A stretch of DNA of 13,123 bases from Thoreauomyces humboldtii (GCA_027596035.1 JADGJA010000655.1:1-13123), one strand, 5' to 3'; numbered from the stretch's first letter, positions 1-8,178 are shown. The notes: generated by a model from the letters alone, not told the origin. Program-made: numbers and translations.

Positions 1-1227
1 AGACAAGGGATTGTTTGATGGTTCTACCATTTGAGTGGATGACTCTCTGTAATCCTGCGTCACTCGATTCCGAATAAACTTTGTCTGCGTCTCTCGCGTG
101 AACCTAAGCGGTGCGGACTATAATGTGAAACGGGAGCATAAGCTTGAATTATATTCCCTCATGCTCCACTCCACGCGCCCCTTCCTCACCCTAGCCTTGA
201 TGTCCTGAGGGGTAGGCGTCTGAGTATCGGCATGAAAGTACTCGATGTCGGTCCGCCTATCCCTGAATCCACCACGATACCGTTTCCTTTCCCACTCGTC
301 AAGTCGAGATCGGAGACCCGTCTTGAGGAACAGCTCGTCAGCGGCCGATCGTGGCGGTGGGGAGTTGGGATCCACGGCATCTGCATCCCCTCCTCTCTCG
401 CCACCGTCGACCGCGGTGGGCGATGAGTCTCCGTCCGCGGCTGCTGCGAGACTCCCGAGATCATCAGGGGATGTGTTTTGATCTCCTTCTTCTCCAACGT
501 CCTCTGAGTCCCTCGGTGTAGGAGCATCCTCATCTTCCGCAGGGGTGGGATCTTCCTCGACGTCTTGCGCATCCTCGACGGTCTCTCCTTCCCCTCCTTC
601 ACCCTCACCCGCGCCCTCATCGCCAACATCTTCCGTGCGTTTATCGCCTGGTGGTGGTGGTGATGATGCTGGCAGCTCCGTATCTCCCTCTTCCACATCT
701 GCGTCCGTCACCGTTCCGACGTTCCCGTGGGCTTCGTCTCCGACAGCTACAGCGCCGTCCACGTCGTCGGACTCCGGGACATCCTCGATGGACGTCGTGT
801 CGGGTCTGGAAACAGTTTCTTCAGCTCCTGGTTCCTCTCCCAATGGTGCTGCAGCGTCGTTGTCTTCATCCGATGCTGGTGGTGCTGGTATTGATGCTGA
901 TGTCCCGGCCACCGCATGTCCATTTTCTGGAAAACAGATTCAATGTTAAAGTCTGTTCATCTCGTGCAAAGTGATGGTTCCGCAATTGATTTCATCTATC
1001 CTACCCCCTTCCGCTAGACTGACGACCGTGGTGTCTTCCTCTTCTTCCTTCCCGTGACCTTCCTCGTCCCCCTCCGCCGCTGTCTCGACTGCGTCGGTAG
1101 ATGGCAGATCGTCCGGTTGTGATGCTGGTGCTGGTTCATGGTCGACTGAGAGATCAGTGTTGATGTGAGCTTCATCTGTCAGGGGTGATGGAGGTGCGCT
1201 AACGTGCTGATCTTCCTGTTCGCTCAT
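1..1227 (-). CDS. IQUB-like axonemal protein, N-terminal part, runs off the left edge
   Basis: Proposed exons on the minus strand are 1227-1005, 926-190 and 117-1 (open at the edge). Introns of 78 and 72 nt (GTAGGA...CCAG and GTGAGG...TATAG) keep the frame and give 359 residues so far. Residues 1 to about 270 are very acidic and low in complexity (Glu, Asp, Pro, Ser), probably disordered. Residues 291-311 hold a GGFRDRRTDIEYFHADTQT block. The next exon adds FTRETQTKF (326-334) and STQM (347-350). These blocks, in this order, recall the stretch of animal IQUB between its ubiquitin-like domain and its IQ motif. That comparison is from memory, not an alignment. IQUB is a radial-spoke-associated protein of motile cilia. 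The IQ motif would lie beyond the window. I see no ubiquitin-like domain in the acidic part. The start is the first ATG that opens the exon; a GTG-led extension to 1251 is unlikely. Without the second splice the frame stops at 118 and loses the RETQT and STQM blocks. Confidence 0.78.
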
Positions 1228-1473
1228 TGCGTCGTTTGGATGAGCAGACACGACGTTGAAAACGCACGGACGGGAAGAGACGGACGGATATTATCGGACG
1301 AATCGGGCGGAGGGTGATTACGTAAACGGGGGAAAGTGTGAGAACCCAAAACAAGACCAAACCCACCAGCGACGACCAAAAGGACAGAGGATGGAGGTCC
1401 TACCGGCAAAGAATCAGCATCGAAGCAACAGCATGTGAATGAGTCTACTGGCGTTCGTCACCAGCAATCTTAG
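1228..1473. promoter_or_regulatory. Upstream region of the IQUB-like gene
   Basis: About 250 bases upstream of the IQUB-like start. They are purine-rich on the plus strand and hold no convincing coding frame or TATA box. The short open frame at 1256-1438 resembles no family I know and has no splice partner. Promoter function is inferred from position only. Confidence 0.35.
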
Positions 1474-1850
1474 ATGATTGCGGAACGATGGGTCCAAGGT
1501 TCAAGGTGGAGAGGGCCCCGATGTTTTAAAGACCAATCTCCAGCCCGTCTGCCATCACCCGATTCGCTGAAGTAAACTGCGGGAAACGTGACGATTCATC
1601 GGCAACTAGACACACGCTGCTCGTTCTCTGAACAAGTAAAGTCCCCGTCTTTCCTCGAACCCCATGCCGAGCTTCAACCAAGGTAGAGGATCTGTCGAAA
1701 CCCGTCTCCCCAACACCCCAGCGGCGTGGAACATCGGAAATGGAATCATTGAGAACGGAAGGCGTTCTGATGGAGCGTGTGTTGAGGCTAAATGACGATC
1801 TTTCAGACATTCAAGGGAGGGTTTGCGATTTTTCCGACTTCTATTCATAG
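1474..1850 (+). CDS. Possible small two-exon gene, hypothetical protein
   Basis: This is a weak prediction. Exon 1 is 1474-1571 and exon 2 is 1637-1850, joined across a 65-nt intron with a good donor (GTAAAC) but a poor acceptor (ACAAG). The product would be 103 residues. The middle is rich in Ser, Pro and basic residues. The C-terminal 36 residues, beginning MESLRTEGVLMERVLRLNDD (68-87), look like an amphipathic or coiled-coil helix, followed by DLSDIQGRVCDFSDFYS. That final stretch reads like real protein, which is why the gene is listed. I recognise no family. An opposing 94-codon frame at 1526-1810 on the minus strand competes with it. The start, the acceptor and the existence of the gene are all uncertain. 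It may also be only upstream sequence of the membrane-protein gene. Confidence 0.28.
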
Positions 1851-1938
1851 AGTATGAGGGTGGCCGAACAGCGGAGGGTTCATATACCTTGTTTCCGATC
1901 CCTGGAGTCGTGTTGTCGATGGTGTATCCTCACATGGT

Positions 1939-1998
1939 TCTCTCATTCCATCTTTCTCTTCCATCTTTATTATTGACGAACTTTCCCTCGCCTTCCAG
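1939..1998 (+). promoter_or_regulatory. Pyrimidine-rich tract upstream of the seven-helix gene
   Basis: A C/T-rich stretch (TCTCATTCCATC, TTTCTCTTCCATC, TTTCCCTCGCCTTCC) ends about 80 bases before the ATG at 2077. CT-rich tracts just upstream of transcription or translation starts are common in filamentous fungal promoters. No TATA box is evident near it. The assignment rests on composition and position. Confidence 0.4.
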
Positions 1999-2076
1999 GC
2001 CGTGAGAACCATCCAGACAGAGAGCACCCTTCTTCTCCTCAGCTTCTTCAATTCCCATCTCCGAAGTATCCATTCA

Positions 2077-3406
2077 ATGGAAACGCTTCCTCAGCCATGC
2101 GGCCTCAACGCGGTTCGGTCACTGGATGGTCACGTTGCCGATCACTACACGTTCCGAACGACCATGTGCGTGTCGAATCGAGTCGTGCTCGCTCTTTCGA
2201 TACCCGATGCCGTCCTCTCGTTCGGCATGACGGTGGCCATGTTCGTGTTGCTACGGAGGGACTATAAGCTTGCCGGGAGCGGATGGAACATGAGCAAGAT
2301 CTTCTTTGTGAGTTTGACTGCGTTCCGTTAGCGTTTCTGATGCTCATGCTGATGCTCCCGCGCGTGCTCATGCAGATATCGTCGGCGATTACGTCGTTCG
2401 GCCTCATGCTGGGTGCCCTCGGGTTTATGGCTTCGGGGACAGGGATGCTGGTGTTGAACTCTTGCACCTTCATGGTGGGTTCTCAAGCGCTCATCGGATC
2501 GGCTTATGCGACTCTATTCCAATGGTAAACCCATTGCGATTCGATGTTGCGTCCGAGGTCTGTCCCGATAGCTGAAATCTTCGATTTTGTTCATTTCCAG
2601 GATCACGGTGACGACCAAGATGCTTGACCTCCAAGAAGAGGAATGGCTGACGTTACGTATCCAACGACTTCGCAAGACGCTTCTATGGCCTACTTACCTC
2701 GTGTTCGCCGCCTGTCTTCCCATCTGCATCGTCCGAGCCTCTACGTCGAACATGACACTCTACAACATTGTCAGTCTCCTCTACTTTGGAGCCATGATGC
2801 CCTGGTTCGTCAACTGGTGCGGCTGCTCGAGTCAGTTCGCCAGACACTTTGCCCGTCTCATCGAAGCGACGGTCGACGGCACAAAGGATTTCACCTTCTC
2901 GATCCAGAAGACGGCAACGGGAAATCGCGCCACCATCACCGAGCTGCCCAAGGACCTCAATCACACGCAGACAAAGTCCATGGGGTTGGGGATGGGGATG
3001 GGAATGGGGACGGACGATCCTGCCAAGGAACGAGCGATCGAGATGTTGGCGATCGCGAAGAGGGTCCGTCTCGTAGGTGCTCTGATAGCTGCCGACAAGA
3101 TCCTCTTCATCCTCCTCTACGTCGTCATTCTCATCCATGGGATGATCGCGTGGTTGAAACCGGAGATGATGAACGCACCGTTCGGGTTCTACGCCGTCTT
3201 CGTGTTTGGGATACCGGGGTGAGAACGCAGTTTCGGTCGGTGCAGTGATCCGTGTTGGGAACCTGGGGATAACTGACCTTGCACCCGCTCGTTGTTTCTT
3301 TGGCAGAGCGAATTTCCTCGTCTTTGCGATGAGCTTCTACCATGTATATTCAGGTCCTCAGCGACCAAAGCCACGGTCTGAAAACGTGACCAGGGAGAAA
3401 CTTTGA
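2077..3406 (+). CDS. Seven-transmembrane protein with GPCR-like topology, family unknown
   Basis: Exons 2077-2307, 2376-2524, 2601-3218 and 3307-3406 join in frame (introns 68, 76 and 88 nt; donors GTGAGT, GTAAAC, GTGAGA) to give 365 residues. Seven hydrophobic segments are visible by eye: about 36-59, 78-104, 110-131, 154-171, 180-202, 284-311 and 321-347. Basic residues cluster in the loops after helices 1 (RRDYK), 3 (RIQRLRK) and 5 and in the tail (RPKPR). By the positive-inside rule this puts the N terminus outside and the C terminus inside. The longest loop, about 80 residues, lies between helices 5 and 6, as in many G-protein-coupled receptors. Cys107 sits just before helix 3. The loop holds an unusual Gly-Met repeat (255-263). 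There is no signal peptide, and I recognise no family motif. A receptor role is inferred from topology alone; a transporter-like or other seven-helix protein remains possible. The start is the first ATG; the open frame extends upstream only to non-ATG codons. Confidence 0.85.
2982..3009 (+). repeat. G-run tract, possible G-quadruplex, inside the seven-helix gene
   Basis: Five G-runs (four, four, four, three and four G) are separated by 2-3 bases within 28 bases of the coding strand. This fits the usual G-quadruplex pattern. It encodes the Gly-Leu-Gly-Met repeat at residues 255-263 in the loop between helices 5 and 6. It may equally be a simple hexanucleotide-like expansion (GGGGAT). Confidence 0.6.
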
Positions 3407-3889
3407 TCACCGTAGACCATGTGATTCCGATAGCCTGGACGTTCTCGATGCTGCATGATTCTTGATATTATTGTATCTTGTACTGAGGAACCGCCCGCCC
3501 ATCTGCATCCAAACATGACGGATGCGACTTGTCCTCTGTTTCCTCTAGACTGTATCCGCTCCCCTGACCCCTTGTTGAAGGTGTGTATTGGTTGCCTGCG
3601 GGTCTGGATAAAGGGTCCATTATCTCCGTAAAGTTGTGGAAGGTCAGTCAGAAGAAGGTAGCCATAACCTAAGGACCATAATGCTAAAACCGATGACTGG
3701 GCTAGCGCTGATACAGAAACCAGTCAACAGTTTGATTGAGATAAGATATGATTAGGCCCATAAGCAAGCCTGCCACCTTTTCCAACGGGACTATTCCCAG
3801 AACTCTGCATCTCTCGAGTGTATTAGATTGCTATAGCTACAGCGGAATGGCGGTGTTTCGAGAAGTCTACGTGATGGAAAAGCGACATC
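3407..3889. other. Convergent intergenic region, no gene seen
   Basis: This 483-base gap lies between two convergent stop codons, those of the seven-helix gene and the dehydrogenase gene. It should hold both 3' untranslated regions. An AT-rich stretch at about 3456-3482 (TGATTCTTGATATTATTGTATC) is a plausible polyadenylation area for the left gene. I see no coding frame with known similarity and no RNA gene. Confidence 0.5.
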
Positions 3890-5094
3890 TCACTTCGTTC
3901 CCTTGTCAGCACCGACGCCCTCGTAGGTGTAAAAGCCCTTTCCGGACTTGCGGCCAAAGTTGCCGTCGGCAACCAGCGACTCCAAAAGCGCAGAGGGAGC
4001 GATGAGCTTATCTCCAACCAAGCCTTTGCCCGACTTGTGCCAGCCATCCGTGATGAACTTGATGGTGTCGAGACCCACGTAGTCCATGAGTTCGAAAGGT
4101 CCCATGGCTGAACATGGAGATGATCAGCTCTTTTCGACAATGCGGGATCACGGCCGACAAAGTGGGACTCACGGTATCCGGCACCAAGCTTCATGGCAAC
4201 ATCCACGTCTTTCATAGTTGCGTCACCACGCTCCACGAGACGCAGAGATTCCATCATGTAAGGGACAAGGAGGCGGTTGACGATAAATCTGAGATTGCCG
4301 GCTGTTCAGTCGCATGTAGCCTTTCCTTGAGCTCTCAACAACGTCCTCACCCAGGAGTGTCCTTGCACGCGACGGGCACCTTTCCCATCTTCTTCGTGAC
4401 CTCAGCGAGGGTGTCAAACACCGAGTCCGAGGTCTCGTTGGTCCTGATGATCTCAACGAGCTTCATCTGGGGCACAGGGTTGAAGAAGTGCAGTCCGGCG
4501 AACCTGTCCTTTCGGTTGGTGGCGGACGCAATGTCGCCAATGGGGAGAGAGGAGGTGTTGCTGACGAATATGGTATCCTGAGGGGCGGCTGAGTCGAGTC
4601 CCTTGAACAGAGCCTGCTTGGTCTTCAAGTTTTCCACGATGGCCTCGATGATCAGCTGAGATTCCGAGGCGGCGTGGTTCGAGTCGGTGGTGAGGGTGAT
4701 GCGAGACATGACATCGTCGATGAACTTTTGGCTTCCCGATGAGTCGTCGGCAAACTTCTTCTTTGCGATACGCTTGAGCGACGAAGTGATGATCTTCTCG
4801 CCCTTTGCAAGGAAATCTTCCTTCAAATCGACCATGTTAACGTGAAAACCGGATTGCGCTGCAACCTAAACAAAATTCAGCATCAGAGTTGAATTGACAT
4901 TAAGCTTGCCGTCGAGCAGGCCTGCGTGGGCCCTCTTCCCACACCTGGACAACGCCGGCACCCATGAGACCAGACCCAATGACTGTGATCTTCTTGACCT
5001 CGGTAGAAGTGGCATAGTTCGCGCGCAGCACCCGAGAGGCAGTGAGAGTCCGAGAGACAGCTCTGGTAGGAGCGAGTGCGGTTCGTGTGAGCAT
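3890..5094 (-). CDS. HADH: Mitochondrial 3-hydroxyacyl-CoA dehydrogenase (HADH type)
   Basis: Exons on the minus strand are 5094-4945, 4865-4351, 4288-4173 and 4107-3890. Introns of 79, 62 and 65 nt keep the frame through 332 residues. The enzyme oxidises L-3-hydroxyacyl-CoA to 3-ketoacyl-CoA with NAD+, the third step of beta-oxidation. Residues 1 to about 30 are rich in Arg, Ser, Thr and Ala and lack acids, as in a mitochondrial targeting peptide. The Rossmann motif GSGLMGAG is at 40-47, and Asp63 ends the second strand to bind the NAD ribose. Other family motifs are [10 protein letters not shown] (152-161), [16 protein letters not shown] (175-190) with the catalytic His176 and Glu188, KDTPGFIVNRLL across an exon junction, and [16 protein letters not shown] across the next. 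Length matches the human enzyme (314) plus a slightly longer leader. There is no C-terminal SKL-type peroxisomal signal. The short-chain hydroxybutyryl-CoA dehydrogenase is a close relative, so chain-length preference is not settled. Confidence 0.96.
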
Positions 5095-5323
5095 TGTGAC
5101 GTGGGTTTGAAAGTGAGGTTGGGAAGATGTGGACGGCCAGATTTGCCGAGCACGGATTGTCAAGGTTGCGGGCAAAGTCGGGAACGCGCTGAAAGGGACA
5201 TTTGGTGGCTGGCTTCTTGACTTTAGTCCCATTGCTCGCACAATGCATGCATGCAGACATCATCACCGGCCCGCCACAGCGATCCTTGCAGCAATCTTGC
5301 CCATAACCGTACAAACCGCTGAA
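5095..5323. promoter_or_regulatory. Divergent promoter between HADH and GMF genes
   Basis: Only 229 bases separate the two divergent start codons, so both promoters and both leaders must fit here. There is no clear TATA box. A 12-base perfect palindrome, TGCATGCATGCA, lies at 5244-5255, about 70 bases from the GMF ATG and 150 bases from the HADH ATG. Confidence 0.7.
5244..5255. repeat. Perfect palindrome TGCATGCATGCA in a divergent promoter
   Basis: The 12 bases equal their own reverse complement and are built from overlapping TGCA/CATG units. A dimeric regulator site is possible, but a chance alternating purine-pyrimidine run cannot be excluded. Confidence 0.5.
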
Positions 5324-5969
5324 ATGAACCAACAAAACACCATCGACAACACTTGCGACGTGCCGCAAGACATCAAGGATGCCGTGAAATCGTTTCGTTT
5401 CAGGAAATCAAAGACGAATGCCGCGCTCGTCCTGAAGATCGACGTTCCAGCTTTGAAGGTTGTGTTCGACGAACTCCTCGAGGATGTATCGATCGAAGAC
5501 GTGGCGGAGATTCTCCCGGATAACACCCCACGTTTTTTGGTTATGAGGTATAGCTTTCCTCATTCTACTTGAATGGGACCAGTTCCTAATGTGCACGTTC
5601 CAGCTACGAGCTCAAGCACAAGGATGGGCGAGTGAGCTATCCTCTATTCGGTTAGTATGGTCCCTGAGAGGACCCGTCTACGTCGCACTAAAGCGGAACC
5701 TAACATCCCCTGATGTTGCAGGTCTCTACTATAACCCGGATGGCGCCAGTACTCGGAACCGGATGCTGTACGCGTCCACGCGAAACTTCCTTTATACGCA
5801 GACCGACATATCCGGCAAGGTAGGAAGGAGGGAGCTACATCTGATCGTCTGACCGCAAAGCACTCATCCGCAGTGACTACCTATCCAGATCTTCGACCTG
5901 TCGGACGCTGAGGAGCTCACCGACGAATGGCTTACTGAGCAGTTGGAGGCGTCAAAGACGCGGCCATAG
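5324..5969 (+). CDS. GMF: Glia maturation factor (GMF/Aim7-type), ADF-homology protein
   Basis: Exons 5324-5547, 5604-5650, 5722-5819 and 5889-5969 join across introns of 56, 71 and 69 nt to give 149 residues, close to the usual 140. The whole protein is one ADF-homology domain. Family hallmarks are VKSFRFRKSKTNAALVLKID (20-39), DNTPRFLVM (66-74), YELKHKDGRVSYPLF across the first splice (76-90), the RMLYASTRN block, and the C-terminal IFDLSDAEELTDEWLTEQL. GMF proteins bind the Arp2/3 complex rather than actin. They inhibit new branch nucleation and promote debranching of actin filaments; Aim7 is the yeast member. The 47-nt second exon fits exactly, which supports the model. The gene is divergent from HADH and convergent with the cornichon gene. 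The start is the first ATG of the open frame; the frame upstream carries no similarity. Confidence 0.96.
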
Positions 5970-6177
5970 TACACCCGCAGGACTGGCGCATAGCGTAGTG
6001 CTCATGGGAGGGGCTTCGTTGTGGAGCAATGGAATTGCGAATCAGGACGCGCAGCATGTACAGAAAAATAAGGGAAAGGATGGTGTCGGAAGAACGTGGA
6101 TACAAGATGATGACGGGTCGAATGATCATGTGGTGACACGATGTAGAAGGGAAAGTCAGAACTACGCGGAAAGCCGC
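5970..6177. other. Short convergent gap between GMF and cornichon genes
   Basis: The gap of 208 bases lies between two stop codons and must contain both 3' ends. I see no gene, repeat or hairpin of note. Confidence 0.5.
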
Positions 6178-6921
6178 CTAGTCGTTCAGTAAAGCTACAA
6201 TCATGCGGTAGAGGTCTGAAAGGCGATTCGTGAGCAGGTGTGGACGCGCTAGACGGGGTGGGAGTCTCGCTTACAATAGAAGAAACTTAGCAGGTAGAAC
6301 GCAAGTTTAACAAAGCATTCCTTCTTGTGCTGTTGCAGAGTTCGGAAGATTTCGGTCGCATCGTACATATGTCGGTTATGGAACACTCTGCGATCAACAG
6401 GGATATGTTAGAGACCTATTAAAACCGCTCGTTCTTGGGCTCGCCACATACTGGTATACATGCCACGCCAAGAGAGGGGTGTTTAACAGCATCGCTATCC
6501 AGCTCCCCGATAGCAGGAAGCATATCCACAGGAATGCGTGCGCCAACTTTTCGGGCAGAACGAACTGAGCAAACATAGCCAAGTATACGTTAGCGCACTA
6601 TCGGGTCATGCCTACAAGGCCATAGCAGCAAAAGCACCATTCTGCACCTGATTTAATCGATTGCATAGATCAATCGGGTTGATGTAATCACACTCCAGAT
6701 CGGAGAACATTATAATCTAAGATTGCATGATTAAGCACTGCTTTCGGGCCGGCGCGATTTCCGACGCTACACTCACAAAGAAGACCATCCCAAACAGCAG
6801 GACCGCGGCCATAACGACCGCGAACAGAAACAGATACTATGCAAGATGTCTCAGCGAAGAACTCCTGAAAACACCAACGCGGGCGGCCCGAGCCTGTCTA
6901 CCATACCCCTTCGAGGTTCAT
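6178..6921 (-). CDS. ERV14: Cornichon family ER cargo receptor (Erv14 type)
   Basis: Six exons on the minus strand: 6921-6907, 6836-6777, 6716-6648, 6564-6452, 6387-6275 and 6215-6178. Five introns of 59-83 nt keep the frame and give 135 residues, against 138 in yeast Erv14. Hydrophobic helices lie at about 6-27, 56-85 and 110-132. Family motifs are FSDLECDYINPIDLCNRLNQ (29-48), FVLPE (49-53), NTPLLAWHVYQ near residue 86, and DATEIFRTL (95-103). In yeast Erv14 the IFRTL motif binds the COPII coat. The protein recruits membrane cargo into COPII vesicles at the ER. The first exon (15 nt, MNLEG) is the least certain piece. It was chosen because it gives an in-frame GTATGG donor and a leader of the right length. 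The fourth donor is an exact GTATGT. The gene is head to head with TRAPPC5. Confidence 0.95.
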
Positions 6922-6991
6922 GGCTTCCCACAAAGATCTCACACGGCAGAACGAAACTTCTAAGTTGTTATTTCTCCCGCGAGAAGAAGTC

Positions 6992-7011
6992 GAACGAGTT
7001 GGAACGAGTTG
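6992..7011. repeat. Perfect tandem repeat, 2 x GAACGAGTTG
   Basis: GAACGAGTTG occurs twice with no spacer, at 6992-7001 and 7002-7011, and is followed by GAC. It sits about 70 bases upstream of the cornichon start and 200 bases upstream of TRAPPC5. Two adjacent copies exactly one helical turn apart would suit a pair of factor-binding sites. Confidence 0.6.
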
Positions 7012-7174
7012 ACTGTGCTTATACTGGGTTGAAATATCGTGCAGGAATGCCGAGGGCAGGCTTCTTCCCCAACGCGCTTATGGCCCATTTTCGGCAGCGT
7101 GTGTGAGTCAGTCGACCAGACCTCGCCGGCAGTGAGCCAGTGAGACCTTTCGAGCACAAGCCCATCCCCGCAAC

Positions 7175-7184
7175 TATATAAATA
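7175..7184 (+). promoter_or_regulatory. TATA-like box before TRAPPC5
   Basis: TATATAAATA ends 24 bases before the TRAPPC5 ATG at 7209. The match is strong. The spacing implies either a very short leader or a start site near the ATG, so its function is plausible but unproved. Confidence 0.5.
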
Positions 7185-7208
7185 TTCCAAAGATCCAGCT
7201 CGCGGAAC

Positions 7209-8178
7209 ATGTCACAGCAGGCAACAAGATCATCATCCTCGCACGCCAAACGGCCGCCGATCCTGGAACGGAACCTTGCAAAAGGGCGCTCCAATGAGGT
7301 TCGAGGCTGCTCTGCCCAGCCCTCAGAAAGCTATAATCACTAACCTTTTCCTTGAAAAGGTCAGCCTTTCGGCGCTTGCCTTCCTCTTCTGCGAGATGCT
7401 GAGCTACGCGACGAAAAAAAGTAGCGGCATCCAGGACATGGAAAAAAAGTGGGTTCAGGGAATAATAGAGGCGAGACGAGCTGTTCGGGTGGGAGGGCCA
7501 GGAGTTTTGACGCCGCACCTTGTGGTATAGACTGAGCGACTTTGGCTACCGCGTCGGACTTCGGACGCTCGAGCTCATCATATTTCGGGATCGTCCTGGT
7601 CGTCGGGATACGCGTCTGCTGAACGTCCTTACGTTCATCCATTCCACGGTTTGGAAGACGCTGTTCGGGAAACCTGCGGACGCGTTGGAGAAAGGAACCG
7701 ACAACGAGGACGAGTGTGAGTCCTCGGCTTGGATACGGCCCATGATTGTGAATCTGGGAGCTGCGGATTGTCGGCCGTCGCTCATCCGAAGTGCTTTCAT
7801 CCAGACATGATCTCGGATAACGAACCCAACGTCACAAAGTTCATCGCCGTTCCCAAGGAGATGTCGCAATTAAGCTGTGGTGCTTTCATTGGAGGCATCG
7901 TGGAAGCGGTCCTAGACGGATCTGGCTTTGTGAGCGCTCCGTCGGACTTCACTCCGCGCACCAAAGTCTCTTACAACGTTTACGATTTAGGCCGCCAAAG
8001 TTAGCGCTCATGCAACGCCATCAGAGCAATGGCCGCTGCGAACTACCATATTGATTAAACTGGACAAATCGGGTACGTGCATCTATGCCTGTAGCAGTCC
8101 TCACCACAAGTTTCGCTTATATATATGTATCTCATTATCCCAGTGCTGCTACGCGAAAAGAGTTTCGAACCAAGATGA
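7209..8178 (+). CDS. TRAPPC5: TRAPP complex subunit TRAPPC5 (Trs31), Bet3 family
   Basis: Six exons: 7209-7298, 7360-7448, 7531-7715, 7805-7929, 7991-8072 and 8144-8178. Introns of 61, 82, 89, 61 and 71 nt keep the frame and give 201 residues (human protein 188). Family motifs are ILERNLAKGR (18-27), VSLSALAFLFCEM (31-43), LSDFGYRVGLRTLEL (61-75), TVWKTLFGKPADALEK (99-114), YMISDNEPNVTKFIAVPKE (122-140), LSCGAFIGGIVEAVLDGSGF (144-163) and PLRTTILIKLDKS near the end. TRAPPC5 is a core subunit of the TRAPP complexes. These act as exchange factors for Ypt1/Rab1 and tether COPII vesicles at the Golgi. The fifth exon restores AKVSAHATP, which unspliced reading would lose to a stop at 8004. The start is supported by the ILERNL block soon after it. 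The gene is divergent from the cornichon gene. Confidence 0.96.

Larger units (their letters stand above)
6922..7208. promoter_or_regulatory. Divergent promoter between cornichon and TRAPPC5 genes
   Basis: The 287 bases between two divergent start codons contain a tandem 10-bp repeat near the middle (6992-7011) and a TATA-like box near the TRAPPC5 start. Short open frames in both directions here resemble nothing and look fortuitous. Shared control of the two trafficking genes is inferred from the arrangement. Confidence 0.75.

Noticed and set aside
118..189. Direct read-through of the IQUB-like frame to a stop at 118
   Set aside because: A GTGAGG...TATAG intron of 72 nt keeps phase and adds the RETQT and STQM blocks. 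The read-through tail (KGRVEWSMREYNSS...) fits the family less well.
186..974. Several other long open frames opposite or alongside the acidic IQUB exon, including a Ser/Pro-rich one on the plus strand
   Set aside because: They mirror the low-complexity Glu/Asp codons of the real exon and carry no motif or splice logic of their own.
2002..2076. 25-codon N-terminal extension of the seven-helix protein
   Set aside because: It would begin at GTG, which nuclear genes rarely use. The first in-frame ATG is at 2077 and the extension lies next to the pyrimidine-rich leader.
2643..3248. Two-hundred-codon open frame in another plus-strand phase of the seven-helix gene
   Set aside because: It overlaps the hydrophobic exon fully, is charged and repetitive, and cannot be joined to the flanking exons.
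7251..7320. GGTTCGAGG as a tRNA B-box
   Set aside because: No matching A-box or cloverleaf can be drawn. It is the 5' end of a TRAPPC5 intron. Other TTCGA hits in the window fail in the same way.
7546..7869. Minus-strand open frame across TRAPPC5 exons 3 and 4
   Set aside because: The plus strand matches TRAPPC5 block by block, so the opposing frame is a shadow.
7930..8004. TRAPPC5 ending at the TAG before 8005 without splicing
   Set aside because: Splicing out 7930-7990 gives the expected AKVSAHATP and RTTILIKLDKS blocks, which the unspliced reading loses.
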